A stretch of DNA of 64,000 nucleotides from NCBI GenBank assembly GCA_963277665.1, contig OY728125.1, positions 1,718,718,889-1,718,782,888 on the forward strand, given 5' to 3'. Position 1 is the first letter of the stretch. Each line of letters begins with the position of its first letter. Below the pieces are notes generated by a model. The model searched no databases. It saw only the letters and a program-made list of their open reading frames with translations, and had not been told where the DNA came from. Position numbers and translations under genes: made by a program. Shown here piece by piece: positions 46,590 to 58,085 of the stretch. Origin of the DNA: Viscum album (Eukaryota; Streptophyta; Magnoliopsida; Santalales; Viscaceae).

Positions 46590-47610
46590 AAAAGCAAGAT
46601 CGTCGGAATAGGTACCATTGGATTTGGTAGAACCTCTTTAATTAAAGAAGTTTTATTTGTTAATGGTTTAAAACATAATCTAATTAGCATTAGTCAACTT
46701 TGTGATAGTGGTTTTTCGATGAATTTTCAAAATGATTTATGCAATGTGTTTTATTTTCAAAACAAATTGATATTTTCTGCTTCCCATTTTCAAAATGTTT
46801 ACATTATTGATTTAAAGTATTTATCTAGCCAAAATGTTAAATGTTTAAGTGCTCTTGACAATGAGTCTTGGCTTTGGCATAGAAGGTTGGGGAATTGTAG
46901 CTCTCATTCACTTCTAAAGCTTAATAAGAACAAGCTCATCCGTGACCTTCCTAAACTTAAGTTTAAGAAAGATTTGATTTGTGAGCCATGCCAACTTGGC
47001 AAGCAACACAAGTCCTCTTTCAAATCTAAGAAGGAAGGGTCCACTTCAAAATCTCTTGAGCTCCTACATCTTGATCTTTTTGGTCCTACCCCTGTAGCAA
47101 GTCTAGGTGGAAAATCCTATACCTTTGTCCTAGTAGATGACTTTTCTCGTTTCACTTGGGTTTTCTTTTTAGCTCATAAAAATGATGCCTGTAGAACCTT
47201 TTTGAAATTCTCTAGGAAAGTAGAAAACAAAAAAGGATATAAAATTATATCGCTCCGCAATGACCATGGAGGTGAATTCGAGAACAAAGAATTCGAAGAA
47301 TTGTGTTCCTCTCAAGGATACAATCACACCTTCTCTGCCCCTAGGACTCCACAACAAAATGGAGTGGTTGAAAGGAGAAATCGAACTCTCCAAGAAATTT
47401 CTCGAACCCTCCTTAGTGAATTCAACCTCCCTCAATTTTTCTAGGCCGAGGCAGTTAACACTGCTTGTTATACTATCAATAGAGTCCTTGTAAGACCCCT
47501 TCTTAAGAAAACCCCCTATGAACTTTGGAAAGGCAAATTTCCCAAAGTTAGTTATTTTAAAGTGTTTGGTTGTAAATGCTTTATCCTTAACACAGAAGAT
47601 AACCTCGGAA
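46590..47610 (+). pseudogene. Copia C integrase, one internal stop
   Basis: Open from 46590: the protease C-terminal part (FGRTSLIKEVLFVNGLKHNL...ISISQL), then the GAG-pre-integrase zinc domain (LWHRRLGN...CEPCQLGKQH), then the catalytic core. The catalytic acidic residues are seen in HLDLFG, LRNDHGGEF and VVERRNRT. The second zinc His of the usual HRRLGH is Asn here. A TAG at 47442-47444 stands where elements of this type have Trp (before AEAVNTACY), readable as one G-to-A change. The frame then runs on to about 47609, where an A run one base short shifts it. Confidence 0.85.
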
Positions 47611-49516
47611 ATTTGATGTCAAATCCGATGAAGGCATTTTACATGGGTACTCCAACTCAAGAAAAGCCTATCGTGTCTTCAACAAACGTTCAAAAAACAT
47701 TGAAGAATCATCTCATGTCAAGTTGGATGAAAATATTCCAAAACCCCATTCGGTCATTGAAGATGTTGAAGATAAGCTTGAAAAACTTGAATTAAATGAT
47801 TCCTCTTCTCCTGTAAAGGAGGATGATGATCATGAAACTTCTTCACCTTCTTTGCCTTCCACCTTGCCTAAGGTTTGGAAACCTTCTAGAGACCATCCAT
47901 TAGAAAATGTTATAGGTGATCTTCAAGCCGGTACTCAAACTAGAAGATCAATCCTCAACGAGGTTGAACATCAAGCCTTCATTTCTCACCTAGAGCCTCA
48001 AACCTTTAATGATTCCATTAATGATGAGAATTGGGTTCTTGCAATGCAAGATGAACTAAATCAATTCTCTAGAAATGATGTTTGGACTCTTTTTGAAAGA
48101 CCCAATGATCATCTAATTATTGGCACTAAATGGGTTTTTAGGAACAAACTTGATGATCAAGGAAATATAACCCAGAACAAGGCTCGCCTAGTAGCTAAGG
48201 GCTATAATCAAGAAGAAGGAATTGATTATGGTGAAACCTTTGCGCTCGTTTCTAGATTGGAATCCATTAGGATCTTGTTGGCTTTCGCCGCCCACTTAAA
48301 TTTCAAACGTTTTCAAATGGATGTTAAAATCGCCTTTTTAAATGGTTTTATTTCAGAAAAAATCTTTGTTGAACAACCTCCCGGTTTTGAAGATCCAAAA
48401 TTTCCAAATCATGTTTTTAAATTAACCAAGGCTCTATATGGCTTAAAGCAAGCCCCTCGGGCTTGGTATGAGCGGTTAACAAAATTCCTTTTAGAAAATG
48501 ATTTTAAAATGGGTCAAGCTGATTGTACCCTCTTTTTAAAACACACTTCAAAAGATCTTTTAATCGTCCAAATCTACGTCGATGACGTTATCTTTGGTTC
48601 TACCAAAGAATCAATTTGTACTGATTTTTCAGATTTAATGAGAAAAGAATTTGAAATGAGCTGTATGGGGGAATTGAAATTTTTTCTCAGTTTTCAAATC
48701 TTTCAAAATTCAAAAGGTATTTTTCTAAGCCAAGGAAAATACACAAACGAGCTCTTAAGTCTTTTTGGTATGGATCAAGTAAAGGAAATTAGTACCCCCA
48801 TGAGTACTTCCTATAAGCTTACGTTAGATGAAGTCGGGAAACCGGTTGATAACAAGCTTTATAGGAGTATGATCGGGAGTCTACTTTACCTAACTGCGAC
48901 CCGTCCTGACATCATGTTCAGTGTTTGCCTTTGTGCTCATTTTCAAGCCAATCCCAAAGAATCTCATTTTAAATCGGTCAAAAGGATTTTTAGGTATTTA
49001 AGAGGATCCAAAAACATTGGTTTATTTTATCCTTCTAATACTTCTTTCAAACTTTCTTCATATTTGGATTCTGATTTTGGCATATGTCAATTAGATCGAA
49101 AGAGTACGAGTGGAACCTGTCATCTGCTAGGCAAGTCCCTTGTATCGTGGAGTAGAAAGAAGCAAAACTGTGTTTCTCTTTCTACTGCCGAGGCCGAGTA
49201 TGTAGCCGCTGGGAATTGTTGTGCCCAAATTATTTGGATGCAGCACACTCTCTTGGATTATGGCATTTCCTACGATCATGTCCCTATTCGGTGTGACAAC
49301 ACTAGTGCCATTAGTATTTCTAGGAATCCAATACAACACTCTAGAACAAATCATATAGATTTAAGGCATCATTTCCTTCGTGACCATTTTCAAAAAGGGG
49401 ATATCACTTTGGACTTCATTTCTACTGATTTCCAATTAGCTGATATTTTTACCAAACCGCTCCCGGTTGAACGTTTTGATTTTATTAAGGGGGAGTTAGG
49501 AATGATTCGTCAATGA
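47611..49516 (+). CDS. Copia C reverse transcriptase-RNase H, open frame
   Basis: An open stretch of over 600 codons ending at the TGA of 49514-49516. It has no start codon of its own, since it is the 3' part of pol. It opens with the integrase C-terminal linker (KSDEG...YRVFNKRSKNIEESSHVKLD). RT follows: WVFRNKLDDQGN, KARLVAKGYNQEEGIDY, FQMDVKIAFLNG with the first catalytic Asp, ALYGLKQAPRAWYERL, and YVDD at 48575-48586. RNase H has DSDFG, STAEAEYVAAG, CDNTSAI and LADIFTKPLP. All catalytic residues seem present, and the length matches the family. Expression would need readthrough of upstream breaks, so function in cis is doubtful. Confidence 0.9.
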
Positions 49517-49900
49517 GAACTATTAAATATTTAACTCTTTTTTTGTGGTTGTTTATCTAATTTCTTCTTCTTTTTCCCTCCTATTTTGATAATCCCAAAG
49601 GGGGAGAAATTTCTCTGTTTACTAGCTTAATATTTCAATTGATTAAAGTGCTCTTTTTAAAAGTTCAATTTTTTTTAAACCCTGTAAGTTATTGATTTTG
49701 TTCCTTTTAAAAAATGACCTATGGTTAAAATTTCAAAATGACTCATTCTCTTTAGATTATGATCATTTTCAATACATGGTACATCTCTTCATTTTTTTTT
49801 TGAAATGATCTCTAATATATTTTCATGTCCAAAATTGTTTATTTAGGTTTTCAATTGGAATATCTTTTTTAAAGCTTTCTCTTTTGTGATTGTGATCATC
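49517..49900 (+). other. 3' non-coding region of Copia C
   Basis: AT-rich, with a purine run AAAGGGGGAGAAA near 49598 that resembles the terminal tract and could be a central or duplicate tract. No open frame of note. Confidence 0.5.
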
Positions 49901-49915
49901 AAAATAGGGGGAGAT
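49901..49915 (+). other. Polypurine tract of Copia C
   Basis: AAAATAGGGGGAGAT directly before the 3' LTR (TGTTG). This is the usual SIRE/Maximus-type tract. Confidence 0.85.
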
Positions 49916-51103
49916 TGTTGTACCCCTCTCTCTTGGATTTTAATGATCATAATCACTCTCATCGTGTTCTAACTTGTTTTCAAGTGTTTTGATGCTAGGA
50001 AAAAGGTTGCCTAGGAGTTGGCCCAAGAAGGCTGATAGTGGACTCTCTGAGTCCACCGGCCAACCGGTGGATTCCCACCGGCCGGCCGGTGGTCTCTGGC
50101 AGAAGCATTGCTTTCTTCCAGAGCCACCGCTCAGCCGGTGCTAGCGCACCGGGCAGTCGGTATGGGCACCGGCCAACCGGTTCTTGCCCACCGGCCAGCC
50201 GGAGGACCCAGGCAGTATGCTTTCCCACTGCCTGATGCCACCAGCCAACCGGTGGATGACCACCGGCCAGCCAGTAGAACCCAGACAGAAAGCCTGCTCT
50301 GTCTGGACCACCGGCCAGCCGGGAGCTCAGCACCGGCCAGCCGGTGGACCACCGGCCAGCCGGGAGCACACCACCGGCCAGACGGTGTGCCCAGTCAAAC
50401 TAGTCGTTGGGTTTTGACCAGACTTGTACTTTTGACCCCCAACGGCTCCGGAAGCCCTCCAACGGCCATATTGAAGTGTTTATGGGTATTTGTCCTATAA
50501 ATAAGAAACCATGGATGTCGGGAACATCCCCGAATGATATTTTGATGTCTTGAAGCTCTAACGACAAATCTCTAAGGCCTCTTGTGATCCATTTCCATCC
50601 TTGAAGCTTGAGCTCCCTCTCCATCAGCTTCTCTCATACTTTTGGCGCTCAAGGCTTCCGTGTGTTTGTATTATTTGTTTAGTTCTTCATTGGGTTTGGA
50701 TTAAAACAAACCTCTCATTTCCATTCTTTCTTTCAATTGGGTTTCTTTCTACAACCATAATAAAAAAGCAAGCTGTACGAAGGTGTTCTAGCCTACCTTA
50801 AAACGTCTAGTGGGTTTCATGCTACAACCATAATAAAAAAGCAAGTTGTACGAAGGTGTTCTAGCCTACCTTAAAACGGCTAGTGGGTTTCTTGCTACAA
50901 CCATTAAAAAGCAAGTTCGCGTAATTAATCTCTCAATGGTTCTTGTTGGGAGCGGAGACGTAGGCTTGGGAATTAAGCCAAACTTCGTTATCAAATTGTG
51001 TCTTGCCTTTTTTATTTCCGCTGCATTGATAATTGTTTTAAATTGTTAATTATTTTTGAAAAGGCAATTCACCCCCCCTCTTGCCATCCTCTACGACCCA
51101 ACA
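49916..51103 (+). repeat. 3' LTR of Copia C
   Basis: 1188 bp, TGTTG...CAACA. Matches the 5' LTR throughout: palindrome array 50038-50387, TATA box 50496-50503, 73-bp repeats 50738-50907. Differences concentrate in the CG-rich array, many readable as C-to-T or G-to-A. Confidence 0.95.
50038..50387. repeat. Palindrome and hairpin array, 3' LTR copy
   Basis: The same twelve palindromes, at +6335 from the 5' copy, with the same 22/49/22/20/22/50/22/48/22/19/22 spacing and the three hairpins. Hairpin 3 is a perfect CCAGACAG/CTGTCTGG here, where the 5' copy has one T-G. Hairpin 1 has one mismatch here (TTCTTCCAGAG). Confidence 0.9.
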
Positions 51104-51860
51104 AAAATGATTAAAATCATGAGGAATCCTCTAATTCATTACATGTTTATAGTGGATGATGAATATCATTTAGAATTATCATGTAAATTTTGTATATTAT
51201 TACAACAAGAGAGAGAATATATAGTTAATGTGATTGAGATTAAGGAGAGTATAATTCATAAAGACATGGACATTCGGAAGGAAAACACTGATGTGTTCCC
51301 TAAATATTTTATCATATTTCATATGGACCAAGGGATGAGTTCCCAATTGATATTATACTTGTATCCCATAACATATCATTGAATCCTTATAGTATATACA
51401 CCACTAATTTGGAGGAACTAAATAATAAGTTACAAGATAATCAATAAAATAGAATCATATGCCCAAGTGCTTCATTGAGGGGTGCTCTAGTCCTCTTAAA
51501 GAGGAATTTAGTTGGATGAATAATACTATTTGGGGATTATCATGTTCTAAAAAATACATATAAAGAACATGTATCCCCTACTATGTATAAAGGAATTATT
51601 CTACAAACTCTGTGGGGAAATTTACTTCTCTAATGTGGACATTAAGTTGGGATATCACTTATAATAGCTGAGGAAGGATGATATTCCAAAAACATCCTTC
51701 TAATTGAGGTATAGAGACTATTTGTTCACAATTAGTCCATTTGGAGTCACTAATTCTCCTGAAATATTCATGGAAAAATTTAATAGTGTCATTAGATTTT
51801 AAAACAAAACATTAGTGGTAGTCTTTATTGATAATATTGTAATAAACTCCATGAATCAGG
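51104..51860 (+). pseudogene. Gypsy 3 reverse transcriptase remnant
   Basis: Resumes after Copia C. TDVFPKYFIIFHMDQGMSSQ at about 51287 corresponds to PDVFPE-LPGLPPDR-V-F. Then KFTSLM and D-x-K-WDITY at about 51620 stand for the F-S-K-IDLKSGYHQ region. IFQKHPS and RYRDYLFTISPFGVTNSPEI correspond to [25 protein letters not shown]. Finally EKFNSVIRF and VVVFIDNIVINS at 51815-51850. The catalytic FIDD has become FIDN (51824-51835). Stops and shifts are frequent. Confidence 0.7.
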
Positions 51861-52279
51861 AGGATCATGGGAGGGCACTTAAATACTATGATAAAGAGAT
51901 TTATAACGGACAAAAAAATATGAAAATACATGTATATGTAAGTTATGGATGGAGGAATTATCATTATTATCATATTTTATCACATGAAAATAAATATATG
52001 TGGTCTATTTGAAGACAAATAAAATAGAACAGTGGCATAAGGAAACCTGTATAACAGATATCTATAGATTCCATTCTCTGGATCGGTGTAACTGATTATG
52101 TTTTATGAAATTATCATGAGTTTCAAACACACTAACCAATATGAAATTAAAGGAAGTAATGTTTTTCTAGACCAGTTAATGTGAATAATTGTTTAAAGAG
52201 ATGAAATAGAGTGTTATAACTTCCCCAATACATACACAACTGACAAGTGGAGAGCTCTCTATTGTATACACCAATGACT

Positions 52280-52500
52280 AAATGATGTTCCTATCCAATT
52301 CACTGATGAAAAATGAAAATAAAATATCTTATGCCTTAAGGAAGCAGAACGTTCATGAGGAAAGATATCCCATACATGATCTAGAGTTTTCAGTTCTGAT
52401 ATTTTCCATTAAATTTTGTGGCATAATTGATATGTGTAGATGTTTGAGATATAAAAATATCCCAAGAGACTTAAATATATATTCACAATGAAGGAAATTG
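52280..52500 (+). pseudogene. Gypsy 3 RNase H remnant
   Basis: Frame 52282-52491 reads ISYALRKQNVHEERYPIHDL and continues EFSVLIFSIKFCGIIDM, matching the [35 protein letters not shown] block of Gypsy RNase H. The preceding 51861-52280 is the decayed RT thumb. After 52500 a YTIKDYKYSIHYL-like sequence stands for the DYD-x-x-I-x-YHPGK region. Confidence 0.7.
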
Positions 52501-53660
52501 ACATGTACCAAAGAAGATGATTATATACCATCAAGGATTATAAATACTCAATCCACCATTACCTGAGTAATGAAAATATAGTTTATGATTATCTATGTAG
52601 AAAGGATCATGCAACAATATCAATGATGAGAATTAGAAGGACCCAATTTTCATAGTCATTTAATGGATGGACATGGGAATAATAATTTAAAGTCAAATGA
52701 TTTCTCAAAATCCCTTCAAGATAAGATAATGTATTCTAAAAAAGAATATGTGGAAATTTATAAAAAGGATGAAGGTATAAGAATGGTTAAAACCCCAGAG
52801 TTCATAATATATGAGGTAGGAGTTTTAAAATTTGGGTCACAATTTTGTTACCATTAATTATGGAGATAAAGAATGATCATTCAAGTGATTCCCATAACTC
52901 TGCAACATCTATCTAAGAAAGTTAGAAAATCATTTATTTTGATATATAAGAGATCTTTTTGTGGGACAATATTAATACATAGATCTATGAATGCACATCA
53001 AATGACTGGGTATGTCAGCATGTGGAGGATTAAAAGATAAAGTCACAGGTGATTACAAAACCATTACCCATAATAACATGGATATTGAAAAATATCACTA
53101 TTGGCTATAACAGATGAATTTTGAATGTATTTAGAGAATATAATGCTATATAGACTGTTTTGTATCACCTTTCATATAATTCTCACATTATTGAGACTGA
53201 ACGGTACTTGTCACACAACAAACATTAACGAATACATATTAGAGAAGTGGTGTTGCGGTATGATGTTCAATTGTTGATTATATCTGATCATGAAAAGATA
53301 TTTAACTCATAGTTCTGTAAAATTATATAAAATTCTTGAAATATCGTTATGAACTTAAATGTATTTTATCACCCCAAACACGATGGAAAATTTGAATAGA
53401 ATACTCTAACATTGGATGATATATTGAGAGAATTATCAATGGACATCAGTGGAGAATAGGATCAATATCTTCCACTAGTTAAGTTATCTTACAAGAATAT
53501 TTTCCACTCAATCATCTAAATAGAACCACAAATGTCTATTTATTGTAAAAATTGTAATACAATTTTATATTGGGATGATGTTGGTGAACATACACTAATA
53601 GAACCTCAAATGTTAGAGGAAATGAGAGAAAATGTTAAGATCATCTAGGAACACATCGTG
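52501..53660 (+). pseudogene. Gypsy 3 integrase remnant
   Basis: Read in pieces: IINEYILEKW near 53225 (catalytic core strand), then MYFITPNTMENLNRIL at about 53360, standing for the STAFHPQTDGQSERTIQTLED block. Then YLPLVKLSYKNIFHSII at about 53468, for LPLVEFAYNNSYHSSIGM, and a QMSIYCKNCNT stretch for the EALYGRKCRSP region. The zinc domain and first catalytic Asp cannot be placed. Many stops. Confidence 0.55.
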
Positions 53661-53689
53661 ATTCCCAAAGATGAAAACAGATATATGTA

Positions 53690-54120
53690 GATAATAATAT
53701 ATTTGAAATAGTGTTTGAGGTTGGTGATAAGCTATTCCTCTATATATCTCCATGGAAAATGGTCCTGATATTTTCAAATAAATTAAGGTTTACCCCTGGG
53801 TACATTTTCCCCTTCAAGATTCGTGTTCATGTATGAGTTTTGGTCAATCAACTACAACATTCACCAACCATGTATCATGTAAATTATGTATTCCAAAAAT
53901 ATCTGAGGAGGAATTATATACCATATCTATCACATTTTTATAACTTAATGGTGGTGCAGGTGGGAAACAATCGCCCATTTGAGGAGTAGTTGATGAATAT
54001 TTTGGACCATAGAGACAAGGTTATATGTAGCAACAACACTCACCTGGTCAATGTACTATGGAAAAATCATTAGTCTGAAGAGGAAAAATGGGAATAAATT
54101 ATTTAGTAATGGAGAAATAA
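53690..54120 (+). pseudogene. Gypsy 3 integrase C-terminal and chromodomain-type tail
   Basis: FEVGDKLFLYISPWKMVLIF and LRFTPGYIFPFKI match L-VGD-V-L-VSP-KGV-RFGK-GKLSPRYIGPFEI. A segment with MYHVNYVFQKYLRR stands for HNVFHVSMLRKY, and MNILDHRDKVICSNNTHLVN with VLWKNH, then EEEKWE, matches PV-ILDR-E-VLR-K-IPLVKVLW-NH-VEEATWE. This is the best-preserved part of element 3 and identifies the Del/Tekay lineage. Confidence 0.75.
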
Positions 54121-54178
54121 CCTCACCATTGTTTACCATAGTATGTAAAATAAAATATAGAGGGAAATATTTTATATG

Positions 54179-55250
54179 GGGAGAGATTGTAACGATTAAG
54201 ATTTTTATTAATGGAATTTTCCTTCAGTTTTCATAAAACCCATACATCACTTAGAGAACTAAATTGAAACATTATTTTTCATTAATTTATAGTTATAAAT
54301 TATTAATGAAATAAATAATTAAAAACTCCATGTATTACAACAAGATAATAAATAGAAAATAATATAATAAGAATTGAAACATTTGGATATATTTTGTCTA
54401 CTAGAATGACAAAACTCTAGAACAATGATACTAAAATAAAATGAAATGTCAGTAATATAGTATTAATTTTGATTTTGATTGTATATATATAAACATAATA
54501 TAAAATATGAGCGAATAATGAATGAAAAAATAATTTGTATTTATATAAATTAAGGAACTGGTATGAGCATTATGAATCGTACTATTGGAAAAGTAATCAG
54601 ATGGTTAATAATAGTAATCTGGTTCTTTGAATAGAAATAATAATAATAAAAGAAGAAAATAAAATTTATAAATTACATGAATGAAAATATGATATATTAT
54701 ATCATTTTATAACTAAAAATATGTTTTAAAAATGATAAATTAAGTGTTCGTATTATTGTAAAAATTAATTTTTTATTTAGAAATTTATAATTAATATTTT
54801 TTTAAGTAATATTATTTTCATATAATATTTTCATAAAATAATAATATGGTGTATTATAATTAAAAGATGATTTTACGATTCCATAATTAATTTTTCAAAG
54901 GGTTACAAAATCCAATATAATATGACAATATTTATTTTCTGAATAGATGATTAATTTAATTTAAAAACTAATTTATAATATTGATAAGAAAATTCATTAA
55001 GTGGGTTTAATTTTAGAAATTTAAATGTAAATAAATTCATAGGGATTGTTTTTGGGATTTTCAAAAACTTTTGAATTTTTTTGAGTGTTGAAATACAATA
55101 GTTCTTAGAATTTTAAAAATATGAATTTTTTTGTGATGTATGATTTAATAATGATATAAGTACTCAAGGGATAGAATTATCATGATATATTTAATTACTT
55201 TATTTATATGAATCCTCAATAATGATATAATTTATCCAGAAAAAAAATGA
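54179..55250 (+). repeat. Purine tract and 3' LTR start of Gypsy 3
   Basis: GGGGAGAGAT (54178-54187) is followed by TGTAACGATTAAG, a Del-type LTR start. The LTR continues as AT-rich, gene-free sequence and is cut off near 55250, where an inverted family-D LTR begins. A matching 5' LTR is not identifiable in the window. Confidence 0.55.
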
Positions 55251-57825
55251 ATTTAATAATCAGAACCAACACTATCCTCCCCTTATGACCACCCAACCAC
55301 CACCATTTCTTCTCACACATTTTAAGGATTTTAGTTTCTAAATATCATTCCATATTTTCATCCCAAGACTCTCCCCCACATCTATTATATGCTTGTATAT
55401 CTTTCTAAGTAACCATCATGGAATCCCATGGAAAGGAAAAAAATAATGGTGAGATCAAATTCTCATAGTGTTATGTAAAATATAAGCTTCAAATAAATAT
55501 GGATTTATCCAAACAGAATGTAAAACAAGTAAAACACATTCCATTGAATTAATTACATATGCATAATATGGTAGGAATATGAGGTGATCAAATAATTGCA
55601 TATAAATAATCACATGTGAATGAAAATAAATCATTGATATTCTAACTAATCAGATAATAAAATTTAATATCAATAAATGAATTCAAAATGACGGAATGTC
55701 TATTGAAGAATATCTGGAACATATCATTGAGGCTTCATGCTAGGAATTTAATATTATCAAGTCTTCATGCCCATAATATAATACACTCATGGATTTATTA
55801 AATTAATTTAATACTATTAATTAAACATTCCAAGAATCTAATAAATTCCTAAATCCTCATCCAAAATAATATCTACTTTGTCTCATGAAACCTATTAAAT
55901 CCTCGAGAGGACTAAATTAACTGGTCTCCAGCCTGATTTATACCAGTCCTAATCGTTCCTCAAATATCAAATAATCAATTTAATTCCTAAATATTGTGCC
56001 TTATCAAAAATAAAAATTTAGTAAATGATACAAATTTATTAATATTTACGCATTTTATAAAATAAACTTCAAGGTAGACACTATATGTACAAATCATATA
56101 TGGTTTTGGAAAAAATATTTTCCATGATAAATATTCTGAATATTTCTGGGATGTTTAGTTTTAGATGGTTACTGTAATGTCAATAAATGAAGGTGATGTT
56201 AATGAAAAAATAATATTTCAAGGATGTGAAGGAAAATAATATACATATTCACAATAATCATACCCCATTCAAATAAATAATAAGGATGGTTTCAATATGA
56301 CATTTTCACATTGGTGTAAGAATTAATGTTCTAGTCAGGGATAAAAAATATATATTTTTTCAAAAAATCATCATGAAAATATCCATTACATTTTGGAAAA
56401 CATTTTCAAAATAAATTTTCATTGAAAATAAATTTTAAAAAAAAATATTTTAAATTTTACCTCATATAATTACAAGTGTTTTCATAGATATTAAAATAGG
56501 TAAATCTATACATGTCATACAAGGTAAAAATAACATTACTTTTACACAGTAAAAAACTCAAAAGAGATCCTCATTGGTAAAGAGAAAAGAATATTCCATT
56601 GAAATAGTTTTTAAATTATAAATGGTGTAAAAAATTCCTAAATAATCATTTTTACAAGGTTAAAAACATTTTGGAATTTTTTTAAACATGGTTTTGTGAG
56701 AAAATATATTTCTATGCGAAGAGAGAATTGTAGTTTGGTTAATATAAAAACATTATATGAAACATTTTGAGTAAAAAATAAAGGAATGGTACCATTACTT
56801 TAATATTTTATCTAATAACCATAGTGTAATAAAATTAAAGGGATTATGGAATATTGGTGAAATATTTCATTGAATGAAAATTCAATAAAAACAATATCGA
56901 TTGGAATGAGATTGTGAATAAAACCATTAAATTGATCATAATGTCGAATTGAGAATTATCCAAGGAATATATTATGGTCACCAACTATAAATCCACATAA
57001 AAAAGGTGAAATGATTCAATATATATTCAAAATTCATTAAAAATAATTTTATAATATAAATGAAAACAATAATGTAACATAACACAATGAAAATGAATTG
57101 GGTTATGAAATTCTTTACGCCTTGATAACATTTAATTCATATCCTCATAAATTAAATAGTTGTAATTTACTGTTAAATTTTATAAAGTGTAATTTATTCA
57201 GGATATAATACTTCATAAATCATTATATACCAAATAAAAAATAAATTAGGTGCCTAATAATTCAATAACTCACCATGAAATGAAATTGAGATGAAATCTC
57301 AAACCATACATTTCAAAATCATCAATCACTCTTTCAACTAATGTATAATGTCTTTAAAAATTATATTAACTTACTCAATAACTATAATGATATATATAAT
57401 ATCATATATTATCCTTTTAAAAAAGCTCATCACCTTTTTCTAAATAATCATCCATTATTTTCATTTTTTTGGTGTTAATTACCTTGTTTTTGGTGTTTAT
57501 TTTTACTTGTTGTTTTTGTTCCTCTTACATAGATCATGATTCAATAATATCTAAAATTTAAAACATGATTTAAATATCTTATATATTCAGTATATATATA
57601 TTTATTATAATCCAAAAATCTGCTGAAACACATAAAAGTCCCTATTCATGGAGATGGTAGGTTATACATGCACATGAACATTTTTATCATTTTTATGTCA
57701 TAGTAAATAAATAAAAATATATTCTATATTTATATATTATCAATTAATTATAATTTTAGGTAATATATGCCACTTATTTGTTTTTACATTCTTCATTAAT
57801 ACATTCCATGTAAGGAATAAATGTA

Positions 57826-58085
57826 TCACAATGCGTTGGGGGGCGATAGTCTGCATCCCCACAAAGGGTGTTATCATATTCCAAAAAAAGAATTGTATGA
57901 ATGTATTTTCCATATAATAATTCATGATGAATAAATAAATTATAAATATCATATATATATATATATATAATATTGTATATATAAATAAATCATTATTCCA
58001 TACCTTGAAAGATATTAATGGAATAATGAATGTCATCAGATTGCAAAGTGGTAGTTCACTATACAAAGGAACGACAATTGTGTAT
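57826..58085 (-). repeat. Inverted CpG-bearing sub-repeats of family D
   Basis: Two cores, around 57826-57870 (GCGTTGGGGGGCGATAGTCTGC) and 58036-58085 (GTGGTAGTTCACTATACAAAGGAACGAC), are about 210 bp apart. The second resembles 32942-32995 and the reverse complement of the core at 29370. Confidence 0.5.
57951..57969. repeat. AT dinucleotide microsatellite
   Basis: An uninterrupted (AT)9 run with an extra A, extending loosely to both sides. Confidence 0.8.

Larger units (their letters stand above)
43581..51103 (+). mobile_element. Copia element C (SIRE/Maximus-type), inserted in Gypsy 3
   Basis: A 7523-bp plus-strand Copia element with ~1187-bp LTRs (43581-44767; 49916-51103), primer site 44770, gag, protease, integrase, RT-RNase H and purine tract 49901. 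The intact LTR ends are TGTTG...CAACA (3' copy); the 5' copy has one substitution at each edge (TTTTG, CAAAA). The flanking 5-mers AAATT and AAAAT differ at one position, consistent with a decayed target duplication. LTR divergence is a few percent by eye, making this the youngest element in the window. It has lost coding capacity through several stops and frameshifts. Confidence 0.95.
43341..55250 (+). mobile_element. Gypsy element 3, 5'-truncated and split by Copia C
   Basis: Starts in protease at about 43341 and is interrupted at 43581-51103. It continues with RT (51290-51860), RNase H (52280-52500), integrase (52950-53660), C-terminal tail (53690-54120), purine tract (54179) and the start of a 3' LTR (54188). 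The LTR is cut off near 55250 where a minus-strand family-D LTR begins. Its own gag and 5' LTR are absent. Confidence 0.75.

Noticed and set aside
57740..58066. 108-codon minus-strand frame with membrane-like composition
   Set aside because: It spans an AT microsatellite and LTR sub-repeats. The Tyr/Ile-rich stretch is the translated TA repeat.
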